From: DATATB01 sp036268995
GTDB taxonomy: Bacteria > Planctomycetota > Planctomycetia > Pirellulales > PNKZ01
Length of the DNA: 64,000 nucleotides
Reading direction: 5' to 3'
NCBI GenBank assembly: GCA_036268995.1
Contig: DATATB010000140.1
Coordinates: 1 to 64,000 of the forward strand
A program made the translations under genes and the position numbers. The notes beneath the pieces are model-generated. The model was not told the origin of the DNA and did not search any database. It saw nothing but the letters and a program-made list of their open reading frames with translations. Positions 51,016 through 59,589 of this stretch are shown here, in pieces. How positions within the stretch are numbered: position 1 is the first letter of the stretch; every line of letters begins with the position of its first letter.

Positions 51016-51083
51016 CAGTGCAATCCTTGGTGGGGCGGGCCTTCAAAGGCGCTTCGAGCGCCTGGGGGTACTTCAATAACTGT

Positions 51084-51112
51084 ATCATAGAAACTGTCGG
51101 CCTCGGGGCCAA
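51084..51112 (-). promoter_or_regulatory. sigma-70-type promoter of the ferredoxin gene
   Basis: Read leftward, TTGGCC (51112-51107) and TATGAT (51089-51084) are 17 bases apart. The leader of about 60 bases contains a GGCGCTTCGAGCGCC hairpin (51048-51062). Confidence 0.5.
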
Positions 51113-51179
51113 CCGCACCCCAGCAATTGACGCCAAACGACCCATTTTTACGGCAATTCGCCAGCGGGGGGTTCTGGGC

Positions 51180-52472
51180 CTACTTCCAGTTGGGGATCGA
51201 CTCCTCCCGCACCAGGTCTTCGAACGTCTGGCGTCGCCGGGTCAGATGCGTCTGGCCCTCGTGAATCACGATTTCGGCCGCCAGGGGCTTGGAATTGTAA
51301 TTCGATCCCATCGAGAAGCCATAGGCCCCCGCGTTCTCGATGACCAGCAGATCGCCGACCTCGGCAGCCGGCAGTGGCCGGGTGCAGACGAAGCCCCCCT
51401 CGCTCTGGGTGAAAATATCGCCCGACTCGCACAGCGGCCCGCCCACAACGACATCCACCAGCCGGCTGCTGGTATCCGGCTTCCGGTGAGCCACCGACAT
51501 GGGATGGTACGCGCCGTAAAGCACCGGCCGGGCCAGATTGTTGAAGCCGGCGTCAACTAGGTAGAACGTGTTGCGGCCCATCTTTTTGATCGCCCGAATT
51601 TCGGTGATCAGATACCCGCTCTCGGCCGCCAGGTAGCGGCCCGGCTCGACCTCCAGCCGCAGCTTGTGGCCAAACAGCTCTTCCAGCCGGCGGCGCGATG
51701 CGTCCCAGAGCCGGTAGTATTCGTCCAGGTCGACGTAGCTCTCGCCCGCGCGATAGGGGACCGGCAATCCGCCGCCAGCGCTGATCGTCGTGAGCGAACG
51801 GCCGACCTGCTCGGCCAGCTTTTCCATCGCCCCGCAGACCTGCGACAAGTGCTCCAAGTCGGTTCCCGAGCCGATGTGCAGGTGCAAGCCGGTGACCGAG
51901 AGTCCCTGAACGTCGATCTCGCGCAGCACCTCTTCGAGCTGCTCGTGCCAGATGCCGTGCTTGCTCTGCTCGCCGCCGGTGTTTGTCTTCTGGCTATGTC
52001 CGTGGCCGAAACCGGGATTGATGCGCAGCGTGACTTCGGCGCCCGGGGCCCGCGCGGCGAGTTGCTCGAGCATGTCGGCCGAACCGCAGTTGACGTGAAT
52101 GTGCTCGTCGGCCACCAGGTCCAGAGTTTCGCGGTCGAAGATATCGGCCGTGTACACGATCGGCGGCGGATTGCCGCGCGGCGAATAGCCGGCAGCCATG
52201 GCCCGCTGGATTTCGCCGGCGCTGACTGCATCGACCAGCACGCCGCGACGGCGCACGAGGTCGAGGATCGCGAGGTTCGAGCAGGCCTTTTGGGCGTAGC
52301 GGATATTGTCGAAGGCCCGCAGGTCCTCGATCCGCTCGAGGATCTTCTCGGTATCGTAGACGAATGAGGGCGTGCCGAAGCGCGCCGCCAGCTCGACGAC
52401 CGATTGGCCGGCGATCTGCTCGCGCAGGAGAGTTGACGCGTCGGTCGAAGCAAGCGGCTGGGTGCTGGACAT
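51180..52472 (-). CDS. lysA: diaminopimelate decarboxylase LysA
   Basis: The 430-residue PLP enzyme has the family marks: R-Y-A-Q-K-A-C-S-N with Lys62 as the cofactor lysine, H-I-G-S-G-T and G-G-G-L-P-V-P-Y for phosphate binding, and G-P-L-C-E-S-G-D near residue 356 (the active-site cysteine). It decarboxylates meso-diaminopimelate to lysine in the cytoplasm. ATG at 52470-52472. It is 50 bases from the next upstream gene on the same strand. Confidence 0.92.
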   Translation of the reverse strand: MSSTQPLASTDASTLLREQIAGQSVVELAARFGTPSFVYDTEKILERIEDLRAFDNIRYAQKACSNLAILDLVRRRGVLVDAVSAGEIQRAMAAGYSPRGNPPPIVYTADIFDRETLDLVADEHIHVNCGSADMLEQLAARAPGAEVTLRINPGFGHGHSQKTNTGGEQSKHGIWHEQLEEVLREIDVQGLSVTGLHLHIGSGTDLEHLSQVCGAMEKLAEQVGRSLTTISAGGGLPVPYRAGESYVDLDEYYRLWDASRRRLEELFGHKLRLEVEPGRYLAAESGYLITEIRAIKKMGRNTFYLVDAGFNNLARPVLYGAYHPMSVAHRKPDTSSRLVDVVVGGPLCESGDIFTQSEGGFVCTRPLPAAEVGDLLVIENAGAYGFSMGSNYNSKPLAAEIVIHEGQTHLTRRRQTFEDLVREESIPNWK

Positions 52473-52523
52473 GATGGAACGACCCGGGCCGGATCGCACT
52501 TGAGGGTAGTTTTCAGTCGGTGA

Positions 52524-54359
52524 TTACGGCAGGATCAAGCCGTAGTGTTCGGCCGTGCGGACGGCTTCGGCCGTGGCACGCGAAGTGGGCCAGGTTTTTT
52601 TCATCTGGATGATTGCTGCGCGCATTTGCTGGAGCAACTCGGCGTTCTCTTCCCGGAATTCTTTGAGCTTGGGATCGAACGCCCCGGGCCGGCTGCTAAG
52701 CTCCGCATCGGCCGAGCGGACCATGACCAGCGTGGGCCGAGCACGCAGCTCGGCATTGACGCCCTTGTCGCGCTTGAGCTTGCCCAGCATCTTGGTGGCG
52801 CTGGTGGCCAGCGGCGTGCCTTTGTACACCAGCGGCAACCGCTCGATCTTCAGATACGCGCCAACGGGATCGTCTTTGATGAGCGGCTCGGCCTGCTCGA
52901 GGGCTTGCTGGCCACCGGCGGTCAACGAGGCAATCATCTTTTTGGCGGCCGCGGCGGTATCGTCATCGCTGGAGCGCGAATGCGTGAGCAACTGCGGCAG
53001 AACCAAGGCCGGCGATTTGCCTTTGCGCAGGGCCTCGGCCTGTGCCGCCGTGCCCTTGGGAAACTCGGTGATCCCAGCGCCGTCGACCAGGGCAGCACCC
53101 ACGGCCGTGCGCACGGCCGTTTCGGCGTCAAACGGGGCGCCTTTGAACACGCAGCGGCCGCTGGGATCGAAGATCAGGCAGCGGGGGAAATCCTTGAAGT
53201 CGCTGATCAGGTCGCCGTTGACCCAGCGGCCTTCGGTCACCGTGAACGCCACGTTGCGGCTCTCGGCGGCCTTGCGCACGTCCGTCTCTTGGTTGCCCGT
53301 GAGGTGTACGCCGACGCAAGACAGCCCAAAATCGCCTAGCTCGCCGTACCAGGCGTTCAGTTTCTGAAAGCTCGCCAGGCTCGACGTGCTGTGGGAATTC
53401 CAAAGCAAGATCAAGGCCACCCGGCCCTTCAAGTCCTTGGCCGTGAGCGTCGGCCCCATGACGGCCTTGCCCAGGGCGACGTCTTCAAGCCGCAGCTTGA
53501 GATCCGCACTGGTGACCTGCTCGGTCGCGGTGGCACTTTCCTTGCGCTTGCCCCAAAAGCCTTCCATCAACTGATATGTGATCGGATCGAGTTTCTCCAG
53601 GTCTTTGCGCGTGCGCGGGTAGTAGTTGAGCTGGTCGAAATAGGCGCACGTCAGCTCGGCAAAATACTCGTGCTCATTGGTGCTGGCATACATTTGCGGA
53701 TCGTAGAGCTTGCGCTCCATGGCTTGCTTGTAGGCCGCCTTGATCGTCAGGTTGTCGTAGCCGATGAACTGGTCGTGGACCGCGTGCGTCATTTCGTGCA
53801 GGATCACGCAACGGCCCGAATCACGCTTCGGCTGGTGCTCCTGGGTGAGCCCCTCCATGCTCAGGATCGTGATGTTTTTGGCCTTGAGCGGGTGCTTGCC
53901 CTCTTCGAGCATGTGGAGTTGATGCCCGCCGTAATACACGGCCGCGGCCGATCCCTGGCGGCCGTTGCTCATGGCCTCGTGCTCGTCCCACTCGACCCAA
54001 ATCAAAAGCTGCCGGAGCACGTTCACCGCCTCGGGCGGCAACAGCCGGGTGATGGCCTTAAGCTCGAAATCCAGCACGTCCAGCGGTTTTCGCTCGAAGA
54101 CTTTGTCGTCCTGGTGCTTCAGCGTTTCGGCACTGAGGACGACGGTAAAACCTTCGATCACCTGGACCTTGTAGCCGGGAATGTTGTCCGGAATGACCGC
54201 CTGACCCGGAGCGGCGGCCCTGGCTTTGGCCTTGGCCGTCGCCGCGGCCGTGCTGGTCGCTCGGCCCATGGGCTTGGTCTTGGTGGTCTTTTCCTGGGCC
54301 GGCGCTGGAGCGATGCAAATCACCAGCACCAGCGTGCCGACGAGCGAGAGTTGTTTCAT
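52524..54359 (-). CDS. secreted metallopeptidase/thioredoxin-fold fusion
   Basis: The 611-residue protein has a signal peptide (1-21), a Lys/Ala-rich linker and a domain with H-E-M-T-H at 188-192 (zinc HExxH) and N-E-H-E-Y-F-A-E at 228-235, whose glutamate would be the third zinc ligand, as in lethal-factor-like gluzincins. Residues about 300-425 form a thioredoxin-like fold (L-K-G-R-V-A-L-I-L-L-W), but the CxxC is replaced by W-N-S-H-S-T-S-S, so it is not redox-active. A helical tail follows. The combination suggests a periplasmic protease with a binding domain. Substrate is unknown. Confidence 0.7.
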   Translation of the reverse strand: MKQLSLVGTLVLVICIAPAPAQEKTTKTKPMGRATSTAAATAKAKARAAAPGQAVIPDNIPGYKVQVIEGFTVVLSAETLKHQDDKVFERKPLDVLDFELKAITRLLPPEAVNVLRQLLIWVEWDEHEAMSNGRQGSAAAVYYGGHQLHMLEEGKHPLKAKNITILSMEGLTQEHQPKRDSGRCVILHEMTHAVHDQFIGYDNLTIKAAYKQAMERKLYDPQMYASTNEHEYFAELTCAYFDQLNYYPRTRKDLEKLDPITYQLMEGFWGKRKESATATEQVTSADLKLRLEDVALGKAVMGPTLTAKDLKGRVALILLWNSHSTSSLASFQKLNAWYGELGDFGLSCVGVHLTGNQETDVRKAAESRNVAFTVTEGRWVNGDLISDFKDFPRCLIFDPSGRCVFKGAPFDAETAVRTAVGAALVDGAGITEFPKGTAAQAEALRKGKSPALVLPQLLTHSRSSDDDTAAAAKKMIASLTAGGQQALEQAEPLIKDDPVGAYLKIERLPLVYKGTPLATSATKMLGKLKRDKGVNAELRARPTLVMVRSADAELSSRPGAFDPKLKEFREENAELLQQMRAAIIQMKKTWPTSRATAEAVRTAEHYGLILP

Positions 54360-54432
54360 GATTCAGACCTCTCATGAGTCTGGGCCCTGCGCGACATCGA
54401 GCCGCCAGGGACGCCATCGAGCGTGCGGAACA

Positions 54433-56193
54433 TCAAAAGCCGGCAGGCCCGCCGCCGACCGCCATCAACTTCAGCCCCACTCCCAAAGCTTTGACCACGC
54501 CGTGCTCACCTTCCAACCGCACCCGCAAGCCGTGGGCGATCGGCGAGACGGTGAGAATCAAATGGTCCTTGCCGCCGGCGGCGACTTCGTCGGCGACTTG
54601 GGCCCAGATGGGATTCGCGCTCTGGGCCGGGGCGGCACCTGCACCCGGGGCGGCACCCTCGCTGGCCGGTTTCAGCCACCATTGCATGACCGCGCCCAGC
54701 GCCAGGCGGACGCGCAGCGCCGCATCGTCGCTGTCAGAGGTCTTGGCCGATTGCTCGATCACCTTTTTGAGCGTCGGCAAGCCTTCGGGCCCCAGAGCGG
54801 CAAACACGCGTCCTGGCCCGAAGCCGACGGTCAACTGCGCTTCGTTGCCCAGTGTGCGCTGAAACAGGTCGGCCATCTCGTCAACGTTGGCGCCCGAGAG
54901 CGCGATCAATTCGTCGGTCGGCATGGTCACGCGATGGAACCGGACGTCGCCCAGCTTGTCGATATCCAATTTGAATTGCGGAGCGCGATCGGCCGTTTCG
55001 GCCAATTCGCTGGCCTCGCGGAAAACGCGATCCAGCTTGTCGCTTTGCTCGATGGCAAAGCCTGCGGCCAGCGTCAGCGGACTGCCGTCGAAGCTCACCA
55101 GCCCGCCATTGGTCATGCCGCTGCGAACGGTCGCGGCCAAGGCCGCCGCCGTCTGATCTACCCAGGCATTCACCTTGGCCTTGTCGTCGTCGTTGGTGAG
55201 CACGCCACTGTCCTCGATCTCCTTGAGCAAGGCGCGCTTGAGCGATTCGACGATCGCCAGGTTGCGCTTGATCACTTCCGGCGGCAAACTCCGATCGATG
55301 TGCAACGACAGCGTGGCGTCGGGCAACAAGAAGCCGGCCATTTTGCTCGGCTGGGGCGCGGCCGCGTCGGCGGCCAGCCGGCTGCCGGGCACGGCCGTGA
55401 TGCTGACATCGAAATACGTGCGCCGACCGGCCGCGTCCAGCGACCAGCCGAGCGTGACCGAATCGAGCTGTCCGATGGCCTCGGCCGTTTGTTTGCCGTC
55501 GCCGGGGAGCAAGCGATGCGCCAGCGATTGCTTGGCCCCCGACCCGCCGCGCGTCGCCAACTTCTGCTTCAACTGATCCAGCATCATGTCGCGCAGCGGC
55601 TCCGGTATGCCCTGCACGTGCACCCGTACGGCCAGGTCGTAATGCTGCGGAAGCTCGGCCAGCAGCGCGCCCGGATCGGCCGGCAAGTCGTTCAGATGAT
55701 CTTCCAGCTGCGCGACAAACGCCCAGCCGCCTTGCTCTTTGACGAAAGCGCTACCGGCCCGGGTATTGATCCGCCACTGGTGTTCGCCCGTTTTTTCCGG
55801 CACGCCGATCGCGCCCGACAGCGCGCTGAACAACTGCTTGATGTTCTTGACCGGCACAAACGCCAGCATCTGAAACTGCACGCCGTCGCTGCGTACCGCG
55901 GCGCCCAACGGCCGGGTCTTGTCCAGTCCGGCCAGGCCCTGCAATTGTGTGACAATGGCAATCAGGCCGTCGATCCCATTAACCAGGTCGGGATTGTCGG
56001 ACGCCTTTCCGAGAAAGTCGATGTCGGCGTGCAGTTCGTCGTAACTAGCCAGCGACACGACCACCACCGGCTTCATCGTCGCCGGGCTCGTCGCCCGCGA
56101 CGGCTCGGCAGCTGAGGCTTGTGGGCCAGTGCTAAGCAGCAGCGTGGCAATGGCGCCGACGATGGTGGCACGGAGTAGGGCAAGCTTCGTCAC
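54433..56193 (-). CDS. large secreted protein, unknown
   Basis: The 586-residue product has a signal peptide (about 1-28, cleaved after A-S-A). It has no cysteines in the mature part and shows regular strand/helix alternation, with V-V-V-S-L-A-S-Y-D-E-L early, R-T-Y-F-D-V-S-I-T-A-V in the middle and a late G-F-G-P-G-R-V-F-A-A-L-G-P-E. I see no catalytic motif. Similar large secreted proteins with V-S-L-A-S-Y-D-E are, as far as I recall, seen in planctomycetes. It starts with GTG (GAGGG upstream) and lies 73 bases from the metallopeptidase gene, the same direction. Confidence 0.65.
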   Translation of the reverse strand: MTKLALLRATIVGAIATLLLSTGPQASAAEPSRATSPATMKPVVVVSLASYDELHADIDFLGKASDNPDLVNGIDGLIAIVTQLQGLAGLDKTRPLGAAVRSDGVQFQMLAFVPVKNIKQLFSALSGAIGVPEKTGEHQWRINTRAGSAFVKEQGGWAFVAQLEDHLNDLPADPGALLAELPQHYDLAVRVHVQGIPEPLRDMMLDQLKQKLATRGGSGAKQSLAHRLLPGDGKQTAEAIGQLDSVTLGWSLDAAGRRTYFDVSITAVPGSRLAADAAAPQPSKMAGFLLPDATLSLHIDRSLPPEVIKRNLAIVESLKRALLKEIEDSGVLTNDDDKAKVNAWVDQTAAALAATVRSGMTNGGLVSFDGSPLTLAAGFAIEQSDKLDRVFREASELAETADRAPQFKLDIDKLGDVRFHRVTMPTDELIALSGANVDEMADLFQRTLGNEAQLTVGFGPGRVFAALGPEGLPTLKKVIEQSAKTSDSDDAALRVRLALGAVMQWWLKPASEGAAPGAGAAPAQSANPIWAQVADEVAAGGKDHLILTVSPIAHGLRVRLEGEHGVVKALGVGLKLMAVGGGPAGF

Positions 56194-56412
56194 TTCGTAA
56201 TCCCTCGGGTCGAGTCGGCAGAATTGCCTCGCGCATGCTTCGGCAACCCCGTAGTTTTAAGCCAAATCGCCCGGCTCGGCCACCGTGCGGGAAAAAACTG
56301 CGTGGATCGATCGGCTGGCGGCAAAAGTGCCAGGAAAAACAAGCGTGAGCAAGCGCGGCGGGGCAGCCAGATGGCTGGTGCCAGATGTGGGCGTGCGGTG
56401 TGGAAGGAGGAC

Positions 56413-56634
56413 TTACCGCTCGCGGAAGGTGATCCGACCTTTGGTGAGATCGTAGGGCGAGAGCTCGACGCGCACTTTGTCACCCGGGACAATACGGATA
56501 AAGTTTCGGCGCATGCGGCCCGCCACGTGGGCGATCACTTCGTGGCCGCCTTCAATCTTGACGCGAAAGCGCGTGTTGGCCAAAGCCTGCGTCACCACGC
56601 CTTCTACTTCTAATGCTTCTTCTTTTTGAGCCAT
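56413..56634 (-). CDS. infA: translation initiation factor IF-1
   Basis: The 73-residue protein is a full S1/OB-fold IF-1: E-G-V-V-T-Q-A-L-A-N-T-R-F-R-V near the start, V-I-A-H-V-A-G-R-M-R-R-N-F-I-R-I in the middle and V-R-V-E-L-S-P-Y-D-L-T-K-G-R-I-T-F-R at the end. It binds the A site of the 30S subunit during initiation. It stands away from the ribosomal protein operons where infA often lies. Confidence 0.97.
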   Translation of the reverse strand: MAQKEEALEVEGVVTQALANTRFRVKIEGGHEVIAHVAGRMRRNFIRIVPGDKVRVELSPYDLTKGRITFRER

Positions 56635-56830
56635 AGGCTACTCCGACCGTTCCCCATCTCATTGAAATTCTAACCCGGCAAACAAGACCGCTCGCTTGCC
56701 GCTCTTGCGCTGCGGTCCGCGATGACCGCAAAATAGAAGCTAAAAGAATACCACAACGCCGAATTTCAAGCTAGCCAAGGGCAGGCCGCCTCCGGGCGGC
56801 TTTTTCATGCGCTCCCGCTATACTGCCCGT

Positions 56831-57127
56831 ATGGACGAGCCGAACCCGTATCAATCCCCGATGCCACCAGAGCCAGAAGTCGACCGAGCGCGCTGGCCAT
56901 TCGCCGTGCGCGTGGGGCTATGGGGCATCCACACCCGTCGCACGGCGCAGATCTGTCTCTGGGGGGCTGTCGCCGTCGCGATCATTGGATTCACGCTCAG
57001 CGCGGGAGACACGCTCAACGCGGGAAATCAGAGGATGCTTGGCGTAGGCGTTGGATTTAGCCTGGCCGCGTCCTGGTACTTCGCCTCGATCAGATGGGTC
57101 GATATGAATGGCGGCTGGCAGCGCTGA
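56831..57127 (+). CDS. small membrane protein, unknown
   Basis: The 98-residue product starts M-D-E-P-N-P-Y-Q-S-P, a beginning often seen in small planctomycete membrane proteins, and has two membrane segments (about 39-58 and 68-86). Nothing else is recognisable. I chose the ATG at 56831 over an in-frame ATG at 56807 because of that N-terminus. Confidence 0.6.
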   Translation: MDEPNPYQSPMPPEPEVDRARWPFAVRVGLWGIHTRRTAQICLWGAVAVAIIGFTLSAGDTLNAGNQRMLGVGVGFSLAASWYFASIRWVDMNGGWQR

Positions 57128-57190
57128 GCCCCCTTCACACGATCTTAAGGCACCCGCATGCCCGAGAAGCCCCGCCGCTGCTGGTTCGTC

Positions 57191-57325
57191 GGGTGCCACT
57201 GCTGGCTTGTCCAGCAGTGCGGGATGAACGAGTGGGTAAGCCTTCGCCGCTGGTCCGAGCGGCCCCGGCATAAACCAGCATCTGTCGAGCGAATCGCACT
57301 GCTGGACAAGCCAGCAGTGGCACCC
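57191..57325. repeat. 135-base element with 29-base perfect terminal inverted repeats
   Basis: GGGTGCCACTGCTGGCTTGT and nine further bases (57191-57219) are exactly reverse-complementary to 57297-57325. Each arm is itself a palindrome (CACTGCTG...CAGCAGTG). The 77-base interior is not repetitive. The ends GGGTGCCA/TGGCACCC are the same as in the element at 15771-15843. No transposase is inside, so it is like a miniature transposable or mobile repeat. The 318-base gap it occupies holds no gene. Confidence 0.8.
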
Positions 57326-57445
57326 AGTGCGTAACGAGAGTCGTCTCGCTCCGACGAGACGACGGCAACTCGGCTGGCGCTGGGGGCGACTATCGGTCGG
57401 CCATTATTCCATCCCGGCGGAGCGGGATGACTACGGTATGGATGG

Positions 57446-58636
57446 CTACGTTGGGGCCGTCAGGCCGGCGAAGCCTTTTGCCAGGGCCGCGCGGATGGCG
57501 GCGGGCGGTTCGATGCCCAGCGAGAGGCGGATGGTGCCGCCGTCGATGCCCAGGGCTGCCATCTGCTCGCAGGTGAGCGAGCGATGACTGGTCGATGCCG
57601 GATGGCTGAGCGTGGTACACAGGTCGCCCAGCGAGGGGCAAAAGGGAATCTCATTGGCCGCGCGAATGAACTCGTCGGCCGCCTCAAGCCCCTCGCGCAG
57701 CCGAAAGGTGACGACCGTGCCGAAACCGCCGGTCAGTTGCCGCTGGGCCAGCGCGTGGTCCGGATGATTTTCCAAGCCCGGATAATGCACCTCGGCCACC
57801 TGCTCGACCGTTTGCAAGTATTCGGCCGCGTCCAAGGCATTGGCCGATGCCCGTTCGATCCGCAGCGGCAGCGTGCCCATCCCCCGCATCGCCAGCCAGC
57901 AATCGAATGGGCTGGAAGCCAGCCCCCAGGTAGAGACGGTCGGGCCGATCCGCGACCAAGATGACTCCCGGCCGCACAAAGCGCCGAGCACCACGTCGCT
58001 GTGCCCGCTCATGGTCTTGGTGAGGCTTTCGACCACCAGGTCGGCGCCCAAGGCCAGCGGCCGGCACAAGACTGGACCGGCGAAGGTATTGTCGACCAGC
58101 AACAGGGCCGAATGGGCGTGGGCCCGCTCGGCCAAGGCCTTGATATCGGCTACCCGCAACAGCGGATTGCTGATCGTTTCGACAACGAGCAGTTTCGCCG
58201 GGCCGCGGGCCAGCGCTCGCTCGGCCGCGCTGAGATCGCAGGTGTCGACCAGGTCGCAGGAGATCCCCAAGCGGCCCAACTCGCTAGTGAGCAGCGTCTG
58301 CGTGCGGCCATAGAGCATGTTGCTGGCCACTACCCGATCGCCCGTCTGAAGCAAGGCCAAGGCCGTGGCCGCCAGCGCCGCCATGCCCGAGCTGCACACG
58401 ATGGCCCGATCCGCGGCATGCAGCAGGCGGCATTTTTCGGCCAGCACGTCGGCATTGGGGTGTCCATCGCGGGCGTAAACGTAGCCCGGCAACTCGTCGT
58501 CCATGATCGCAGAAGCCTGCCCGGTATCGGCACAGCGGTAGACGGCCGAAGTGTAAATCGGCGTCGCGAGCGGCTGAGTCGGCCCCGCGGCGACAATCTC
58601 GGGCCGGGGGCAAATACTGCGTGGATCGTCAGACAT
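57446..58636 (-). CDS. Cys/Met metabolism PLP enzyme (third copy)
   Basis: The 396-residue protein has the family pattern: Y-A-R-D-G-H-P-N (54-61) in place of the more common Y-S-R-x-x-N-P, D182-N-T in the pyridine loop and E-S-L-T-K-T-M-S-G-H-S-D (203-214) with Lys207 as the cofactor lysine. It is more divergent than the two enzymes at 12339-14733. Its reaction is not certain; cystathionine- or methionine-related lyase or synthase is likely. It follows a short GT4-type gene by 27 bases. Confidence 0.8.
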   Translation of the reverse strand: MSDDPRSICPRPEIVAAGPTQPLATPIYTSAVYRCADTGQASAIMDDELPGYVYARDGHPNADVLAEKCRLLHAADRAIVCSSGMAALAATALALLQTGDRVVASNMLYGRTQTLLTSELGRLGISCDLVDTCDLSAAERALARGPAKLLVVETISNPLLRVADIKALAERAHAHSALLLVDNTFAGPVLCRPLALGADLVVESLTKTMSGHSDVVLGALCGRESSWSRIGPTVSTWGLASSPFDCWLAMRGMGTLPLRIERASANALDAAEYLQTVEQVAEVHYPGLENHPDHALAQRQLTGGFGTVVTFRLREGLEAADEFIRAANEIPFCPSLGDLCTTLSHPASTSHRSLTCEQMAALGIDGGTIRLSLGIEPPAAIRAALAKGFAGLTAPT

Positions 58637-58663
58637 GGCGGAGCTTTTTGAAAAAGCGAATTT

Positions 58664-59329
58664 TTACGGCCGAAAATCGCCGCCGAACCGGGCACGCAGC
58701 ACGTCGTCGTAGAGGCCTTCGAGGCGCTCCGGCCCGCTGTCGCTCACGAGCCGCACACGATGATCCAACTCGCCGAAGGCTGCGGTCACGGCGCGGTGCG
58801 CCGACTCGTCCGGGACGATGATCAAACCGGCATTTTCGGCGGCCTCCTGCGCGTAACGTCCATAGCGGCTGTCGCGAGCCTGCGCGTCCAGTTCCGGTCC
58901 CCAGGCGGTCAGCAGGTAGGGCACGCCGGCCTCGAGCGCCAAATGCCCCTGAATCCAAATGTGCTGACCGTGAATGATGTGGGGATTGAAATCGGCAACC
59001 TCGTCGTCCAAGGCCTCGCGCAGGACGTCGCGGTAGGCGGTCAACTCGCTGTCCGATAGCGCCAGGAAACTGGTCGTGCCGAGTTCGCCACGGCTGCCGT
59101 CCGAGTCGAAGGTCGGCAGTTGGAACTTCAGTTCGGCGGTCGGCGAGTCCGGGTCGCACACGACGCGCCGCACGAAATCGTCATCGGCGTGCGGCCGGCC
59201 GCGATCGACCACCAGGCAGCGGACTTCGTGCCCGCGCTGGCGGAGTTGGCCGGCCAACAGCCCGACGTTTTGGCCCTGTGCCGGCCAATCCAGCGGAAAG
59301 TGGTGCGTCAGCAAGATCCGCAGCGGCAT
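58664..59329 (-). CDS. GT4-type glycosyltransferase N-domain protein
   Basis: The 221-residue product looks like the N-terminal donor-less half of a GT-B glycosyltransferase: a start M-P-L-R-I-L-L-T-H-H-F-P, G-Q-N-V-G-L-L-A-x-x-L-x-x-R-G-H-E-V, and then D-F-N-P-H-I-I-H-G-Q-H around residue 120. The C-terminal half, which would bind the nucleotide sugar, is not present. It is either a truncated enzyme or a small stand-alone domain. It is followed by the PLP enzyme gene. Confidence 0.7.
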   Translation of the reverse strand: MPLRILLTHHFPLDWPAQGQNVGLLAGQLRQRGHEVRCLVVDRGRPHADDDFVRRVVCDPDSPTAELKFQLPTFDSDGSRGELGTTSFLALSDSELTAYRDVLREALDDEVADFNPHIIHGQHIWIQGHLALEAGVPYLLTAWGPELDAQARDSRYGRYAQEAAENAGLIIVPDESAHRAVTAAFGELDHRVRLVSDSGPERLEGLYDDVLRARFGGDFRP

Positions 59330-59463
59330 GTTCGTTGAATCACTCTTGCGCACGCCAGGACAGCCGCCGGCGGGCCGTTTCAGAACTCGAAGCCACGAAT
59401 CTCAAGTGTACTTCCCGCTGCTTGCAGCGAGCAATGACCAGCCCCTGCCAGCATTTTGCCCGC

Positions 59464-59487
59464 AAGCCCACGGACTGCGGTCCGTGG
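59464..59487. repeat. CCACGGACTGCGGTCCGTGG hairpin, copy 2
   Basis: A perfect eight-base-pair palindrome with TGCG loop, the same core as at 14979-15000. It lies 103 bases before the AsmA-like gene. Confidence 0.75.
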
Positions 59488-59589
59488 CGGCCCTCAAAGC
59501 CGCTCAGCGAGCCATGATCGGTCTAGGACTCCGCGGCGGTTTACGCGTAGAATCCCGCCCCCCCCCATTCCAGCACGAGGGTTCGCGGT

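Noticed and set aside
54226..56115. A 629-residue open frame on the plus strand opposite the large secreted protein
   Set aside because: It is the antisense shadow of a GC-rich gene; composition is Arg/Gln/His-rich with no domain and no ribosome site.
57191..57325. Insertion sequence
   Set aside because: The ends are perfect inverted repeats but there is no room or ORF for a transposase; kept as a repeat element.
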